Below, one piece after another: positions 1 to 9,196 of a DNA stretch of 64,000 bases. The notes below the pieces were generated by a model that was not told where the DNA came from, made no database searches, and saw nothing but the letters and a program-made list of their open reading frames with translations. Position numbers and translations under genes: made by a program. Location: positions 1,627,001 through 1,691,000 of the forward strand of contig NZ_CP076448.1 in assembly GCF_019203965.1 (NCBI RefSeq), in the 5' to 3' direction. The stretch comes from Elioraea tepida (GTDB lineage: Bacteria > Pseudomonadota > Alphaproteobacteria > Acetobacterales > Acetobacteraceae). Every line of letters starts with the position of its first letter. The stretch's first letter is position 1.

Positions 1-64
1 GCAGCCCGGGATCGGCAAGCGCCGCGCGGGCGTTGTCCTTAAAGGCGGGGGAGGTGATGTGCAT
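1..64 (-). CDS. lutB: LutB-type iron-sulfur oxidoreductase, N-terminal fragment
   Basis: Only the first 21 codons lie in the window; the gene runs off the left edge. It starts with ATG five bases after the lutA stop. The peptide begins MHITSPAFKDNARAAL, the usual start of the LutB/YkgF family, which carries ferredoxin-type 4Fe-4S clusters and acts with LutA and LutC in L-lactate oxidation to pyruvate. Seen: start codon, spacing and N-terminal resemblance. Inferred: the rest of the gene and a following lutC. Confidence 0.7.
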   Translation of the reverse strand, partial: MHITSPAFKDNARAALADPGL

Positions 65-69
65 CCCGC

Positions 70-852
70 TCACCCCCCCTTCGCCTGGCCGATCGGGGGC
101 ACCTCGCCGGCCATGCCCGCGAGCACCTCGGCCACATGACGCACCTTCACCTCGCGGCCGAGGCGCGTCAGCCGCCCCGCGATGTTGAGCAGGCAGCCCA
201 GGTCTCCCGCCAGCAGCGTGTCGGCCCCGGTCGCGGCGATCCGCTCCACCTTGTCCGAGACCATGCGCAGCGAGATCTCGGGATATTTGACGCAGAACGT
301 GCCGCCGAAGCCGCAGCACAGCTCCGCATCCTCCATCTCGGCGAGCCTCAACCCCGCGACAGTCGCAAGCAGTGCCCGCGGCTGTGCCTTGATGCCGAGC
401 TCGCGCAAGCCCGAGCAGCTGTCATGGTAGGTGACGGTGCCGTCGTAAGCGGCCGCCACGCGCTCCACCCCCATGACGTCGACGAGGAAGCTCACGAGCT
501 CGAAGGTGCGGGCGCCGAGACGCTCGGCCCGTTGCTTCCACTCCGGGTCGTCGTCGAACAGCGCCGCGAAATCCTCGCGGATCATGCCGGCGCAGGAGCC
601 CGAGGGCGCGACGACGTAGTCATAGGGCTCGAGGGCGGGGATCAGAGCGCGGGCGATCGCCGCGGCATCGGCCCGGTCGCCGCTGTTGTAGGCCGGCTGG
701 CCGCAGCAGGTCTGGGCGGGCGGCACCTCGACCGTGCAGCCGGCCGCCCGGAGCAGGCGAAGCGCGGCGAAGCCGACGGTCGGCCGGTAGAGATCGACCA
801 GGCAGGTGACGAACAGCGCCACGCGTGGCGCGGTCTTCGGTGTCGGGAGCAT
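70..852 (-). CDS. lutA: LutA/YkgE-type lactate utilisation iron-sulfur protein
   Basis: 260-residue protein with two cysteine-rich CCG domains (DUF224 type). The first ends in TCCGQPAYNSGD and the second in ELCCGFGGTFC, each with an upstream single cysteine (VTCLVD, HDSCSGL) that completes the heterodisulfide-reductase-like cluster site. In the Lut complex this subunit helps pass electrons during L-lactate oxidation in the cytoplasm. The ATG at 852 was chosen because the family N-terminus lies just before the RVALFVTCL segment; the open frame upstream reads as random arginine/proline-rich sequence. It is followed after five bases by lutB, so the two are cotranscribed. Confidence 0.9.
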   Translation of the reverse strand: MLPTPKTAPRVALFVTCLVDLYRPTVGFAALRLLRAAGCTVEVPPAQTCCGQPAYNSGDRADAAAIARALIPALEPYDYVVAPSGSCAGMIREDFAALFDDDPEWKQRAERLGARTFELVSFLVDVMGVERVAAAYDGTVTYHDSCSGLRELGIKAQPRALLATVAGLRLAEMEDAELCCGFGGTFCVKYPEISLRMVSDKVERIAATGADTLLAGDLGCLLNIAGRLTRLGREVKVRHVAEVLAGMAGEVPPIGQAKGG

Positions 853-1267
853 GCGGGCACCATAGAGCAGGCGTGCCGGATGCGGAAATCGCCCTGCCGC
901 AGCGCGGCCCGGCACACCGGCAGGAGGCGGCTTGCGGACAATATTCCTAGAGCGGTAGGATGCGTGACGTGTCACGGCACGAACCCTAGCCGCGGCGCCC
1001 GGTCCAGGAGACCGCTCCTATCGTCATGACCGCCGCTCCTCATGCGCCAGTGAGCCGAACCGCGACCGGGCTTCGGGACGTGGTCTTGGCCCGGAGCCGG
1101 CCGTGCGGCGGGGGTGAACCGCGTCGCGTGCAGAGGGGCTCCGCACTTCTCGTTGGGCGCGAACCTCGTGTAGGGTCGATTTTGAATTGTGCTGGCGCCC
1201 GGTCGGCAGCGCCCGGGTCCCCCGAGGGCCGCAGCCAAGGCCGGAGCAACAGGCCGGAGACACGCTT
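853..1267. other. Intergenic stretch between lutA and the receiver gene
   Basis: About 415 bp separating the divergent lutA and response-regulator genes. Open frames here on both strands are shadows without family resemblance. The only clear structure is the 14-bp palindrome at 963-976. A less GC-rich patch near 1175-1195 may hold the promoter of the receiver gene, but I could not assign -35/-10 boxes with confidence. Confidence 0.5.
963..976. promoter_or_regulatory. Inverted repeat upstream of lutA, possible operator
   Basis: CGTGACGTGTCACG has perfect 6-bp arms (CGTGAC/GTCACG) around a two-base centre, about 110 bp upstream of the lutA start. Lut operons are often under a GntR-type repressor that binds short palindromes. 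No regulator gene is visible here and the arms do not match the LldR TTGGT/ACCAA pattern, so a role in lut control is only a suggestion. Confidence 0.3.
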
Positions 1268-1657
1268 GTGTCGCGTTCCGTGCTCGTACTGGACGACAAC
1301 CCCGACGCCGCGGCGGCGCTCGCACGCGTCGCTGCCGCGGCCGGGGTGCGCGCGACCGTGCTGACCGACAGCCGGAGCTTTGCCGCCACCTTCCGCGCGC
1401 TTGCCCCGGGCGCGGTGATCCTCGACGTGATGATGCCGGACCAGGACGGGATCGACGTGCTTCGGGAGATCGCCGCCGTCGCCCCTGAGACACCCGTGCT
1501 GCTCGTGACCGGCCATGGCGAGGTCTGGGCGCGGATGGCGCGCGACATCGGCGGCATCCTCGGGCTTGCGCGCGTCGAGATGGCGACAAAGCCGGTCTCG
1601 CGCGCGGCGGTGGAGGCGTTTCTCGCCTCTGCCGTACTCGGCCCCGCCGCGTGCTGA
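1268..1657 (+). CDS. Single-domain response regulator (receiver only)
   Basis: 129-residue CheY-like receiver. It has the acidic pair in VLVLDDN, the phospho-acceptor Asp53 in VILDVMMPDQDG, a conserved Thr in LVTGHG and the Lys in ATKPV. There is no output domain. GTG at 1268 was chosen because the fold begins immediately after it and GGAG sits about 8 bases upstream; the longer frame adds only unrelated residues. It ends 22 bp before the hybrid histidine kinase, so the pair probably forms one phosphorelay in which this protein is a phosphate shuttle or sink. The pathway controlled is not visible. Confidence 0.85.
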   Translation: MSRSVLVLDDNPDAAAALARVAAAAGVRATVLTDSRSFAATFRALAPGAVILDVMMPDQDGIDVLREIAAVAPETPVLLVTGHGEVWARMARDIGGILGLARVEMATKPVSRAAVEAFLASAVLGPAAC

Positions 1658-1679
1658 GGCCACGCGGCGCAGCGTGGCC

Positions 1680-4490
1680 ATGGTGAGGCTTTCCGCTGCC
1701 CCGGCTCGGCTTTTCCGGGCTGTCGGCCGCCTGCATGGGGCGCCGATGGCGTTCGTCACGGTCGCGGCGGTCGCGCTCGCCCTCCTGTCCTGGGCCGGCT
1801 GGATGCTGCGCGAGCGTATCCTCGCCGAGGCCGAGCGAGAGATCGCCACCCAGGCCGATATCGTCCGGGCGGCGACAGCGCGTCGGCTGCAGTCTCTTCG
1901 CTTCGCCCTTGCGGGCTTGCCCTCCTGGATCGACGGGCCGATCCTCGCCTCCGGCATAGCCGACGAGGACGTGCACGAGGCGCTGAAATCGCTCCTGCAG
2001 GCCGGCGGCACGGGGGTGGGCCTGCTCGCGATTGCGCCCGACGGCAGGGTGGTCGCCTCGGCGCGCGCCGCGCCGGGCGAGGAGATCGCGCTCGGGCTGA
2101 GGGCGGCGCCGAATCTGGCCACCCTCTCGCCCCCGACGCGTTCCGGCCTTGCCATCTCGGCGGCGTTCATCTCCGGCCCTGAGCACATTCCCGGCCGGCC
2201 GATCGTCGCGGTCTCGCGCGCCCTGCCCTCGGGCGGCTGGGTGCAGGCGCTCGTCCCGGTCGATGCCCCCTTCGGCCTGTTGCCTTCGGCGGAACTCGGC
2301 GCCGGCAGCGACGCCTGGCTCGTGCGCGAGGACGGCAAGGCGATCGCCCGCTGGCCGCTTCCCCTGGCCCTGCCCGGGCCCAGCTTCCACGAGACGCCCC
2401 TGTTCCAGTCTCTGCTGCCGGCGGCGCCCGACGGGCTCGTCAACGGCCCCAGCCCCCTGGGCGGGGCGAAGGCGATCGCCGCTTGGCGCAGCCTTCCCGA
2501 GTTCGGCCTCGTTCTCCTGATCCGCCGCGATCGCGACGCGATCCTCGCCCCCTGGCACGCCGGGATGGCGACCATGCTCGCCGCCCTCGCCCTCGCCCTC
2601 GTCGCCGCCGCGCTGGCCGCCTGGCGCGCAGCGCGAACCGAGAGCGCGCTCTCGCTCTCCGAGGACCGGCTCGCGGTGATCACCGACACGCTCGGCCTGT
2701 TGCTCTGGACACGGCCCTCGCGGTTCGCCGTCTCCACTTACTTCGGCAACGCCGTCGAGCGTCTGACCGGCTACCCCAAATCGGTCCTGACGGCGCGCCA
2801 GGGGGTGTGGCGCGACCTCGTGATCCACCCCGACGACCGCGACCGGGTGACCCGCGAGTACGAAACCGCCGATCTCTCGAAGCTGCTGACCCTGACCTAC
2901 CGGATCATCCGCGCTGACGGCGAGGTGCGCTGGGTCACCAGCCTGATCCGCGAAGCGCCCTGGGGCGGCATCGTCGGGGTGATCCGGGACATCACCGACC
3001 TGCAGGAGGCGAAGGAGCGGCTCGCCCGCTCCGAGGCGGAGCTCGCCGAGGCGATGCGGATCGCTGGCTTGAGCCGCTGGCGTCTCGACCTCGCAAGCGG
3101 AAGGCTCGAGCTATGCCCTCTCACCTTCGCCCAGCTCGGCCTCGATCCCGCGCGCTTCGAGCCAAGCCTTGCCAACTTTCTCGGCCTGATCGTGCCCGAG
3201 GACAGGCAGACGGTCGACGCGGCGCTCCGACGCGCCGCCGACAGCGAAGGTCCGGTCGAGTTCGAGTATCGCCTCCGCCGCCCCGACGGCGCCCTGCGCT
3301 ATCGTTGGGCGCGCGCCGCGCGGGAGGGAGACGGCGCCTCGGCCGCGATCGTCGGCGTCTGCCAGGACATCACCGAGCGCCGGGAGGCGGCGGCGCAACT
3401 CGCCCACGCGAGCCGGATCGCCGCACTCGGCCAGCTCACGGGGGGAATCGCGCACGACGTCAACAACATGCTCACGGTCGTGTCGCTGAACCTCGACCTG
3501 CTCGCCGACGAGATCGCGCCCGGCACGCCAGCGGCGGAGGCGTTGCAGGCGGCGCGCAAGGCGGCCGCCGGCGGGGCGAGCCTCACCGCCCAGCTTCTCG
3601 CCTTCGCCCGGCGCCAGCCGCTCAGTCCCAAGGCGGTGGACGTGGAGGCGCTGTTCGACGAACTCCGCCCGATGCTCGCCCGCACCCTGGGCCGAAGCGT
3701 GAGCGTGACCCTCGAGGCCGAGCCGGGCACCGGAGCGGTGCAGGCCGATCCGGCCCAGCTCCGCTCCGCCCTCGTCAATCTCGCGATCAATGCCCGTGAC
3801 GCAATGCCCGAGGGGGGAACGATCCGGATCACTGCGGGGCCGGGCGCTGAGGGCGCGGTCGCCTTCGCAGTGGCCGACACCGGCCAGGGTATGCCGCCTG
3901 AGGTGGCGGCGCGGGCGTTCGAGCCGTTCTTCACGACCAAGCCGGCGGGCAAGGGAACCGGGCTCGGGCTTGCCCAGGTCTACGGCTTCATCACCCAGTC
4001 GAACGGCACGATCGGCATCGAGAGCGCGCCGGGGCAGGGCACCACGGTGCGCTTCACCCTGCCGCGCGCCACAGCCGAGGAAGCGGGCGGCGCGAACGGC
4101 GCGGCCGGGCCAAGGCGGGGGGCGCATGTGCTTGTGGTCGAGGACGAGACCGACCTGAGGCTCGCGGTGGCGGCGATGTGCCGCTCGGCCGGGCTCGTGG
4201 TGTCGGAGGCGGAGAATGCCGCCGCGGCGATGGCCCTGATCGAGGCGGGCCTGCGGCCTGATCTTCTGTTCACCGATGTCAATCTCGGCCCAGGACTGGA
4301 CGGTGTCGCCCTCGCCCGCCTCGCCCAGGCGCGCCTCCCCTCCCTGCCGGTGCTGTTCGCCTCCGGCTTCGTCGCCGAGGCGGAGGTGCCGGAAGGGGCG
4401 GCGGTGCTGCGCAAGCCCTACGCGCGCGAGGCCCTGCTCGGGGCGATCGCCGCCGCGCTCGCCCGCTCAACCGAGCCGGTCACCGCCTGA
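1680..4490 (+). CDS. Membrane hybrid histidine kinase with sensor domain, two PAS and C-terminal receiver
   Basis: 936 residues. Order: short cytoplasmic start, membrane helix ~23-43, a periplasmic sensor of about 250 residues (Cache-like by layout), membrane helix ~297-319, two PAS domains (~326-440 and ~451-575), a HisKA dimerisation helix with the phospho-acceptor His592 in GGIAHDVNNML, and an HATPase_c domain with N box NLAINARDAM, G box DTGQGMP and GTGLGL. The final receiver has Asp866 in LLFTDVNLG. It should autophosphorylate and pass phosphate within the protein or to the receiver protein encoded just upstream. The ATG at 1680 lies 22 bp after that gene; the upstream open frame overlaps it out of frame and was discarded. 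The ligand is unknown. Confidence 0.9.
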   Translation: MVRLSAAPARLFRAVGRLHGAPMAFVTVAAVALALLSWAGWMLRERILAEAEREIATQADIVRAATARRLQSLRFALAGLPSWIDGPILASGIADEDVHEALKSLLQAGGTGVGLLAIAPDGRVVASARAAPGEEIALGLRAAPNLATLSPPTRSGLAISAAFISGPEHIPGRPIVAVSRALPSGGWVQALVPVDAPFGLLPSAELGAGSDAWLVREDGKAIARWPLPLALPGPSFHETPLFQSLLPAAPDGLVNGPSPLGGAKAIAAWRSLPEFGLVLLIRRDRDAILAPWHAGMATMLAALALALVAAALAAWRAARTESALSLSEDRLAVITDTLGLLLWTRPSRFAVSTYFGNAVERLTGYPKSVLTARQGVWRDLVIHPDDRDRVTREYETADLSKLLTLTYRIIRADGEVRWVTSLIREAPWGGIVGVIRDITDLQEAKERLARSEAELAEAMRIAGLSRWRLDLASGRLELCPLTFAQLGLDPARFEPSLANFLGLIVPEDRQTVDAALRRAADSEGPVEFEYRLRRPDGALRYRWARAAREGDGASAAIVGVCQDITERREAAAQLAHASRIAALGQLTGGIAHDVNNMLTVVSLNLDLLADEIAPGTPAAEALQAARKAAAGGASLTAQLLAFARRQPLSPKAVDVEALFDELRPMLARTLGRSVSVTLEAEPGTGAVQADPAQLRSALVNLAINARDAMPEGGTIRITAGPGAEGAVAFAVADTGQGMPPEVAARAFEPFFTTKPAGKGTGLGLAQVYGFITQSNGTIGIESAPGQGTTVRFTLPRATAEEAGGANGAAGPRRGAHVLVVEDETDLRLAVAAMCRSAGLVVSEAENAAAAMALIEAGLRPDLLFTDVNLGPGLDGVALARLAQARLPSLPVLFASGFVAEAEVPEGAAVLRKPYAREALLGAIAAALARSTEPVTA

Positions 4491-4496
4491 GCTGCG

Positions 4497-5477
4497 TCAG
4501 CGCTTGACGAGCTCGACGCGACGGTTCCGCGCCCGTCCCTCCTCGGTGTCGTTGCTCGCCACCGGCGCCGCCGGCCCCGCCCCGAACGGGGTGAGACGCG
4601 CCGGCGCGACGCCGTGCTCGCGCGTCAGCGCCGCCACCACGGCAGCGGCGCGCCGCCGTGACAGCTCGACATTGTAGTCGAACGCGCCCTGGCTGTCGGT
4701 GTGGCCCGCCACGATGAGCGAGATCCCTGGGTTGGCGCGCAGGAACTTCGCGATCTCCTCGAGGGTCGGGCGTGATTCGGGGCGGATGTCGGCCCGGTCG
4801 AAGTCGAACAGGATGCCGTAGAGCGCGACCTTGCCGGTGGCGCCGATCGCCTGGCCCATGGCTGTGGCGTCGACGAACTGGATCTGCCCGCCCTGCATCG
4901 GCCTCTCCTCCACCACCTCGATGAAGGCGAAGGGAACGAGGGGGCGGTTGCCCGCCGCCGGACGCTCATTGGCATAGAGCGCGACCCAGACCGTGCCGCT
5001 GTCGCGGGGGAGGCGGAACAGGCCGTAGCGCTGGCCCTCGATCACCTGCGGCAGGCCGGTCGCCCCGGCGATGCCCTCGATCGCGCCGATCACCGCGAAG
5101 CCCGGCCCGCAGGCGTTGCCGGCGCAGGCAAAGACTTGCTCGAAGCCGCGCGCGGCGAGCGCCTGCTCGTGGTTGCGGAACATCTCGAGGGCGGAACGCC
5201 CCGCCGGGCCCTCGTAGGTGATGCGCAGCTGCCGCCCCTCGACGGCGCGGCTGTTGCGCTCGTTCCGCCTTGGCCCGTCCTGGGCGACGAGCGGCTTGTC
5301 GATCAGACGCACCTCCTCGAAGGCGCGCTCCTGGAACCGGGCGATCCGCGCCCCCTGGTAGCGGCCGACGAGCGGGTGGTCGCGCGCTCCGGCGACATCG
5401 GGCGCCTGCGCTGCTCCTCCTTCCGGAGCAAGAACGACCAGGGCTGCGAGGGCGGCGGCGGAGAGCGTGCGGCGCAT
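4497..5477 (-). CDS. DUF4892/OmpA-family cell-envelope protein
   Basis: 326 residues with a cleavable signal peptide (MRRTLSAAALAALVVLAP, cleavage near GGAAQA). The middle part resembles DUF4892 proteins. The C-terminal ~110 residues form an OmpA-like peptidoglycan-binding domain, seen in LYGILFDFDRADIRPES, VAGHTDSQGAFDYN, LSRRRAAAV and the closing RARNRRVEL. It is probably anchored to peptidoglycan from the periplasm or outer membrane. GGAG lies 7 bases before the ATG. It lies 81 bp downstream of the MFS gene on the same strand and converges with the histidine kinase, leaving six bases between their stops. Confidence 0.85.
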   Translation of the reverse strand: MRRTLSAAALAALVVLAPEGGAAQAPDVAGARDHPLVGRYQGARIARFQERAFEEVRLIDKPLVAQDGPRRNERNSRAVEGRQLRITYEGPAGRSALEMFRNHEQALAARGFEQVFACAGNACGPGFAVIGAIEGIAGATGLPQVIEGQRYGLFRLPRDSGTVWVALYANERPAAGNRPLVPFAFIEVVEERPMQGGQIQFVDATAMGQAIGATGKVALYGILFDFDRADIRPESRPTLEEIAKFLRANPGISLIVAGHTDSQGAFDYNVELSRRRAAAVVAALTREHGVAPARLTPFGAGPAAPVASNDTEEGRARNRRVELVKR

Positions 5478-5558
5478 GGCAAGGCTCCGTCGGTGGCAGG
5501 CCGGAGAACACTAGCCTTCGCCCTGCGCCCGCCCCAAGAGCCTCGCGGGGGTCGGGCC

Positions 5559-6755
5559 TCAGGCCGCCCTGGCCGGCCGCGACGCCGCGGCGCCGTCAAG
5601 CCGCGGGAAGGCAAGCGCGACGGCGGCGGTCAACGCACCCGTGGCGGCGAGCGCCCACAGCACCGCCTGCATGTCGCCCGTCTCCGCATGCAGGAGGCCG
5701 ACGAGCGGCGCGGCGGCCGCCGCGCCGACGAAGCCGACGAAGAACCGCACCGCATAGGCCCTCGCGCGCAAGGCCGGCGGCACGGTGCGGGCGAGCATCG
5801 CGTCGTTCACCGTCACCTGGCCGAAGACCGAGGCGATGATCAGCGCCGCGAACGGGACGGTCGCCCAGCCGCGCGCGCCGATCAGGGCAAGCATGAGCGG
5901 AAGCTGCAGCGCTGCGAGCCCGAGGAACAGCGCCCTGAGGCTCACCCGGTCGGAGAGCCGCCCGACCGAGACCTGCGTTACCGCGCCGGTGAGCGAGACC
6001 GCGAAGGCGACGAGGCCGATCAACCCGAGCGCCCCGTCCGCGGCCGCGAGCCGCTCCTCGAGGAGCTTCGGCAACAGGATCGTGACGGCGTTGAACGCAA
6101 GCCCGTTCGTCACCGCGATCAGGGTCAGAACCACGAAGGCGCGGATCGCGACCGCGCGCGGCAGCGCAGGGAACACCGCCTGAGGCCGTTCCCTCGCCGA
6201 GACGTCGCCCTTCGGCCCGAACAGGTAGAGCAGCCCGATCGCGACCGCGACGAGGCCGGGCACCGCGAAGGCCGCGCGCCAGCCGAGGCCCGAGGTGATG
6301 GCGGCGGTGGCGAGCGGGGCGAGCGAGACGCCGAGATTGCCGAACACGCCGTTGAGCCCGATCGCCCGGCCGACCCGCTCGCCCGCTGCCTCGACCAGCA
6401 TCGCCGTGCCGACGGGGTGATAGATCGCGAAGAAGGCGCCGGCGAGGCCGAGCGCGACCGCGAAGCCCGCGGACGAGAGGGCGATGCCGCAGGCAAGCAG
6501 CGCGACCCCGCCGCCGAGCAGGCAGGCCGCGAGCATCGGCGCCTTGCCGAACCGTTCCGCGAGCCAGCCGACCGGGAGCGAGCCGAGGCCGTAGATCGCG
6601 AACATCGCCGTGCCCAGGGTGACGATCGGCCCGTAGCCGAGCCCGCCGAAGGCTCCCTCCATGCCGAGCACGGCGGTGGGCAGGATCAGGAGGGCGTAGT
6701 GGGTGAGCGTGTGGGCGGCGTTGACGAAGGCGATGGTGCGTGTGGCCGGGTGCAT
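5559..6755 (-). CDS. MFS transporter
   Basis: 398 residues with about twelve hydrophobic helices in two halves. A loop-2/3 motif GSLPVGWLAERFGKAPM follows the usual MFS pattern of Gly, Asp/Glu, Arg and Gly, repeated in the second half as VGRLSDRVSLRALF. Substrate cannot be read from sequence. The ATG at 6755 has GAGGG about 8 bases upstream; the 91 upstream residues of the open frame are arginine/proline shadow. It diverges from the patatin gene across a 275-bp spacer and is followed by the OmpA-type gene. Confidence 0.85.
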   Translation of the reverse strand: MHPATRTIAFVNAAHTLTHYALLILPTAVLGMEGAFGGLGYGPIVTLGTAMFAIYGLGSLPVGWLAERFGKAPMLAACLLGGGVALLACGIALSSAGFAVALGLAGAFFAIYHPVGTAMLVEAAGERVGRAIGLNGVFGNLGVSLAPLATAAITSGLGWRAAFAVPGLVAVAIGLLYLFGPKGDVSARERPQAVFPALPRAVAIRAFVVLTLIAVTNGLAFNAVTILLPKLLEERLAAADGALGLIGLVAFAVSLTGAVTQVSVGRLSDRVSLRALFLGLAALQLPLMLALIGARGWATVPFAALIIASVFGQVTVNDAMLARTVPPALRARAYAVRFFVGFVGAAAAAPLVGLLHAETGDMQAVLWALAATGALTAAVALAFPRLDGAAASRPARAA

Positions 6756-7030
6756 CCCGTGTTCCCTCGGTCGTCGCGAGAGCCTAGCCTGCCCGCGGGG
6801 CGCTGTCGCGCGACGAGGAAGGATGCAGCACGGACGGACGGCAGTCACACACCGCAACGATATGTGTACGGAACGCTTCGTGCGCGTGGGCGCCCGGCAC
6901 GTCGGCCTGCCGCCTGCCGGCCGCGTGGTGATGCCGGGTGTGGCGCGCGGCTTGCCGCGCTCGGGCCACGGTCCTGTTCCGGAACGGTTCGCGTGCGCTA
7001 AGCTCGGCTGCGGCAGAACGGGAGGCACCC

Positions 7031-9196
7031 ATGTCCGGCACCTGGCAGGCGGATGACCCCCGCGCGATGCTCACCACCGCCCGGGTGCCGATCGCGGTGG
7101 TCGCGCTCGCGGGGCTGATCCTTCTGCTCGCGCCGCAGATGCGCGACCTCCTCGCTGCCCTCGGCGATGACAGAGGCGGCGCGCTCCGCTTCCACCTCGC
7201 CGCCGCCGCCTGGGGCCTTTCCTCCTGGTACTGGACGCGCACCGCGCTCGTGGCGCTGCACGGCGAGGAGACGCGGAACGTGCCCGGGGCCGCCGGCTGG
7301 ACCTTCCGATGGCTGCCGCGGCTTGTGCTCAGCTTCGCCTTCGCCGTGATCGCGGCGCTGCTGCTCACGCCTGGCGGCGGCCCTTTCGATGGGAACTTGC
7401 TGGTCTTCGCCCTGGTGTGGCTCGCGGCTCTCGTGTTCGTCGTGTTCCGAACCCGCCTCTTCCCGACCCCGCGGTCGGAGGCGGTGGAGGCGGTGCCGCC
7501 CGCGCCGTTCGGCGAATGGCGCGCGAGCCTGCTCGAGCGCGTGACGACGCTGCTTTCCGCCGGTCCGGGCGGATGGCCGGTCGCCCTGCTGCTCCTCGCC
7601 GCTTCGTTCGGGCTTGGCATCTGGGCGGCTTGGGACGTGATCGGCTTCGCATGCGCTTTTCCGGGAGCGGCGTCGGCGCTCGTTGGGCTTGCCGCGATCG
7701 TTCCGGTCGCAACCGTCCTCGTCGCACTCCTTGACCAGTGGGACCTGCCGGTGCTGCGACGCTTCCCCGTGGTCGCGTCGGTGCTTCTGTGGTCGGTCGC
7801 GGTCGACACGCCTCTGGTGCCGCGCCATCCGGTGCGGACCGTGCTCGACACGCCGCGCTTGCCGGCCGAGCGCGTGACCCTCGAGGAGGCAGCGTCCGCC
7901 TGGCTCGAGACGTGCGCGCCGAACGATCCGGAACCGAAAGTGGTGGTCGTCGCCGCCGCGGGCGGGGCGAGCCGCGCGGCGCTGTGGACCACGACCGTTC
8001 TCGCCGAGCTCGAGGAGAGGGCGGGTCTGCACCGGCACCTGTTCGCGATCTCCGCCGTCTCGGGCGGGGCGCTCGGTGCCGCGGTGCATTTCGCCGCGCG
8101 CGAGGAGGCGGGGCTTCGCTGCACCTCCGGGCCGGCGCCGCCGGGGCTCGCGCGCCGCGCCGAGCGCGCGATCGGCGCCGATTTCCTCGGGCCTGCGCTT
8201 GCCGCCTATCTGTTCCAGGACACCTGGCAGCTTCTGACCGGTTGGGGCCAGGTGCTTGCGGCGCGCGCGCTCGGCCGGCCGCAGGATGCGTTTCTCGTGC
8301 CCGATCGCGCTGCCGCGCTCGAGGACGCGTTCGCGCGGGCCTGGGACGAGAGCGCGGGCGACAAAGGGAGGAAGGGCCTCTTCGACCGCGCCTTCCTCGC
8401 GGGCTGGTACAGCGCCGAGGGGTTCGACCCCACCCTGCCGCTTCTGTTCCAGAACGGCGCCGAGGTCGGCACCGGCAGGCGGATCATCACCGGCCCTGTG
8501 TCGCTCGACCCGCGCCTGCCGCCGCTGCGCGCGGACATGCCCGCCCCGCCCTTCGCCGCGGCGACCGATCAGCTCGCGCTTGCGGGGGCGGATGTGCGCC
8601 TCTCCACCTCCGTCACCAACAGCGCGCGCTTCCCCTACGTGACGCCTGCCGGAGAGGCGAGAAGCCCTGACGGCTACCGCGTGCAGGTGGTCGATGGCGG
8701 CTACGTGGACAATCTCGGCGCCCGAACCGCGTGGGAGATCGCCGACGCCCTGGTCGCGGCGGGCGCTGAGCGTGGGCGTCGCGTACTGCCGATCATCGTC
8801 GCGATCACGCCGCATGGCGAGCAGGGGCTGCCGCCGAGCGAGGTGGCGCGCTGCGACAACCGCGGCGCGCCCGCGCCGCCGACGCCGCCCTCCGAGCGTG
8901 CCGCCGAGCTGGTCGCACCGCTGATCGGTCTTGCCGGAACGCGTGCTGGCCACAACGCGCTCGCGCTCGAGACGCTGCGACGACGCTACTGTCCCTCCGC
9001 CGAGGACGCGCGCCAGCGTTTCTTCCATTTCTACCTGCCCGCCCTGTGTGCGCGGGCGGGGCAGTCGGGGTGCGAGGACGTGCCGCTGAACTGGGTCCTG
9101 TCGAAGCGGATGCGCGACCACATCCTCGCCCAGATGCGCACCGACCCCTGGAACCGGGCCGAGGCCGAGCGGCTCGCGGCGCTGCTCGGGCGCTGA
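7031..9196 (+). CDS. Patatin-like phospholipase with N-terminal membrane domain
   Basis: 721 residues. The first ~270 carry several hydrophobic helices (for example IAVVALAGLILLLAPQM and VALLLLAASFGLGIWAAW), so the enzyme is membrane-anchored. The C-terminal part is a patatin lipase: oxyanion segment AAAGGASRAALW, nucleophile Ser344 in ISAVSGGALG, and catalytic Asp555 in VVDGGYVDNLG. The serine motif reads A-V-S-G-G instead of G-x-S-x-G, as in several bacterial patatins. GGGAGG precedes the ATG at 7031. The likely reaction is hydrolysis of membrane phospholipids or lysophospholipids; physiological substrate unknown. Confidence 0.8.
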   Translation: MSGTWQADDPRAMLTTARVPIAVVALAGLILLLAPQMRDLLAALGDDRGGALRFHLAAAAWGLSSWYWTRTALVALHGEETRNVPGAAGWTFRWLPRLVLSFAFAVIAALLLTPGGGPFDGNLLVFALVWLAALVFVVFRTRLFPTPRSEAVEAVPPAPFGEWRASLLERVTTLLSAGPGGWPVALLLLAASFGLGIWAAWDVIGFACAFPGAASALVGLAAIVPVATVLVALLDQWDLPVLRRFPVVASVLLWSVAVDTPLVPRHPVRTVLDTPRLPAERVTLEEAASAWLETCAPNDPEPKVVVVAAAGGASRAALWTTTVLAELEERAGLHRHLFAISAVSGGALGAAVHFAAREEAGLRCTSGPAPPGLARRAERAIGADFLGPALAAYLFQDTWQLLTGWGQVLAARALGRPQDAFLVPDRAAALEDAFARAWDESAGDKGRKGLFDRAFLAGWYSAEGFDPTLPLLFQNGAEVGTGRRIITGPVSLDPRLPPLRADMPAPPFAAATDQLALAGADVRLSTSVTNSARFPYVTPAGEARSPDGYRVQVVDGGYVDNLGARTAWEIADALVAAGAERGRRVLPIIVAITPHGEQGLPPSEVARCDNRGAPAPPTPPSERAAELVAPLIGLAGTRAGHNALALETLRRRYCPSAEDARQRFFHFYLPALCARAGQSGCEDVPLNWVLSKRMRDHILAQMRTDPWNRAEAERLAALLGR

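Noticed and set aside
972-2828. Long minus-strand open frame (about 618 codons) opposite the hybrid histidine kinase
   Set aside because: Arg/Gly/Pro-rich translation with no domain resemblance; it is the usual antisense shadow of a very GC-rich gene.
5136-7001. 621-codon plus-strand frame opposite the OmpA-type and MFS genes
   Set aside because: It crosses two well-supported opposite-strand genes and has a charged, repetitive composition typical of shadows.
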